A stretch of DNA of 13,439 bases, from assembly GCA_948815685.1 (NCBI GenBank), contig CAQJOC010000022.1, forward strand, positions 1 through 13,439. The letters are read 5' to 3'. Below are positions 13,388 to 13,439 of this stretch, one piece after another. Positions within the stretch are counted from its first letter, which is position 1. Every line of letters starts with the position of its first letter. Below the pieces are notes generated by a model. That model made no database searches and was not told the DNA's origin. It worked only from the letters and a program-made list of their open reading frames with translations. A program made the position numbers and the translations under genes. Source of the stretch: an uncultured Eubacteriales bacterium (GTDB lineage Bacteria > Bacillota > Clostridia > Oscillospirales > Acutalibacteraceae).

Positions 13388-13439
13388 TGAAAGCTTTAGC
13401 AAAATTATAATAAAAGCTCCTTTTGATATAAAATAAAAG

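Overview
The window reads as an AT-rich, low-GC Gram-positive chromosome, most likely a host-associated, Clostridia-like Bacillota. The evidence is strong AGGAGG-type ribosome binding sites, consensus-like sigma-A promoters, a lipobox lipoprotein, ArAE/FUSC and LPG-synthase-like membrane proteins, BspA-type leucine-rich-repeat (LRR_5) secreted proteins and a single-chain GlnRS. TGA is not read as Trp in the genes I checked, so the standard code fits. No species can be named from this.

Layout. 1-378: C-terminal end of an IS110-type transposase, frameshifted at a 7-A run, with its 3' flank. 382-505: a decayed antisense scrap of a BspA-like LRR gene next to the IS end. 541-605: one end of a MITE-like repeat (R1). 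761-2263 (+): an orphan solute-binding lipoprotein with a near-consensus promoter. 2698-3999 (-): secreted LRR protein 1. 4107-4280: MITE-like repeat R2, copy 1. 4490-5521 (+): a dCMP-deaminase-like gene and a short FUSC/ArAE-type membrane protein, probably an operon. 5560-5730: a complete R1 element. 6011-6185: R2 copy 2, ending at the stop codon of the next gene. 6185-7162 (-): membrane-anchored alpha/beta hydrolase. 7290-7536: structured intergenic DNA with a strong minus-strand promoter. 7812-9946 (+): family 2 glycosyltransferase and an LPG-synthase-TM/flippase-like protein. 10023-10100: doubtful 25-codon ORF, followed by a hairpin. 10215-11237 (-): secreted LRR protein 2. 11335-13062 (-): glutaminyl-tRNA synthetase. 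13063-13439: gene-free, with two clear hairpins.

How the parts relate. Most genes are single units or pairs with their own promoters. Themes are the cell surface (lipoprotein, two LRR proteins plus a third remnant, glycosyltransferase with flippase-like partner) and small mobile repeats. Two R2 copies in the same orientation bracket the deaminase/FUSC pair, with an R1 element between them. I see no CRISPR array, phage module, toxin-antitoxin pair or recognisable defence system. The most unusual items are the repeat architecture, the structured leader upstream of the hydrolase, and the hairpins upstream of glnS.
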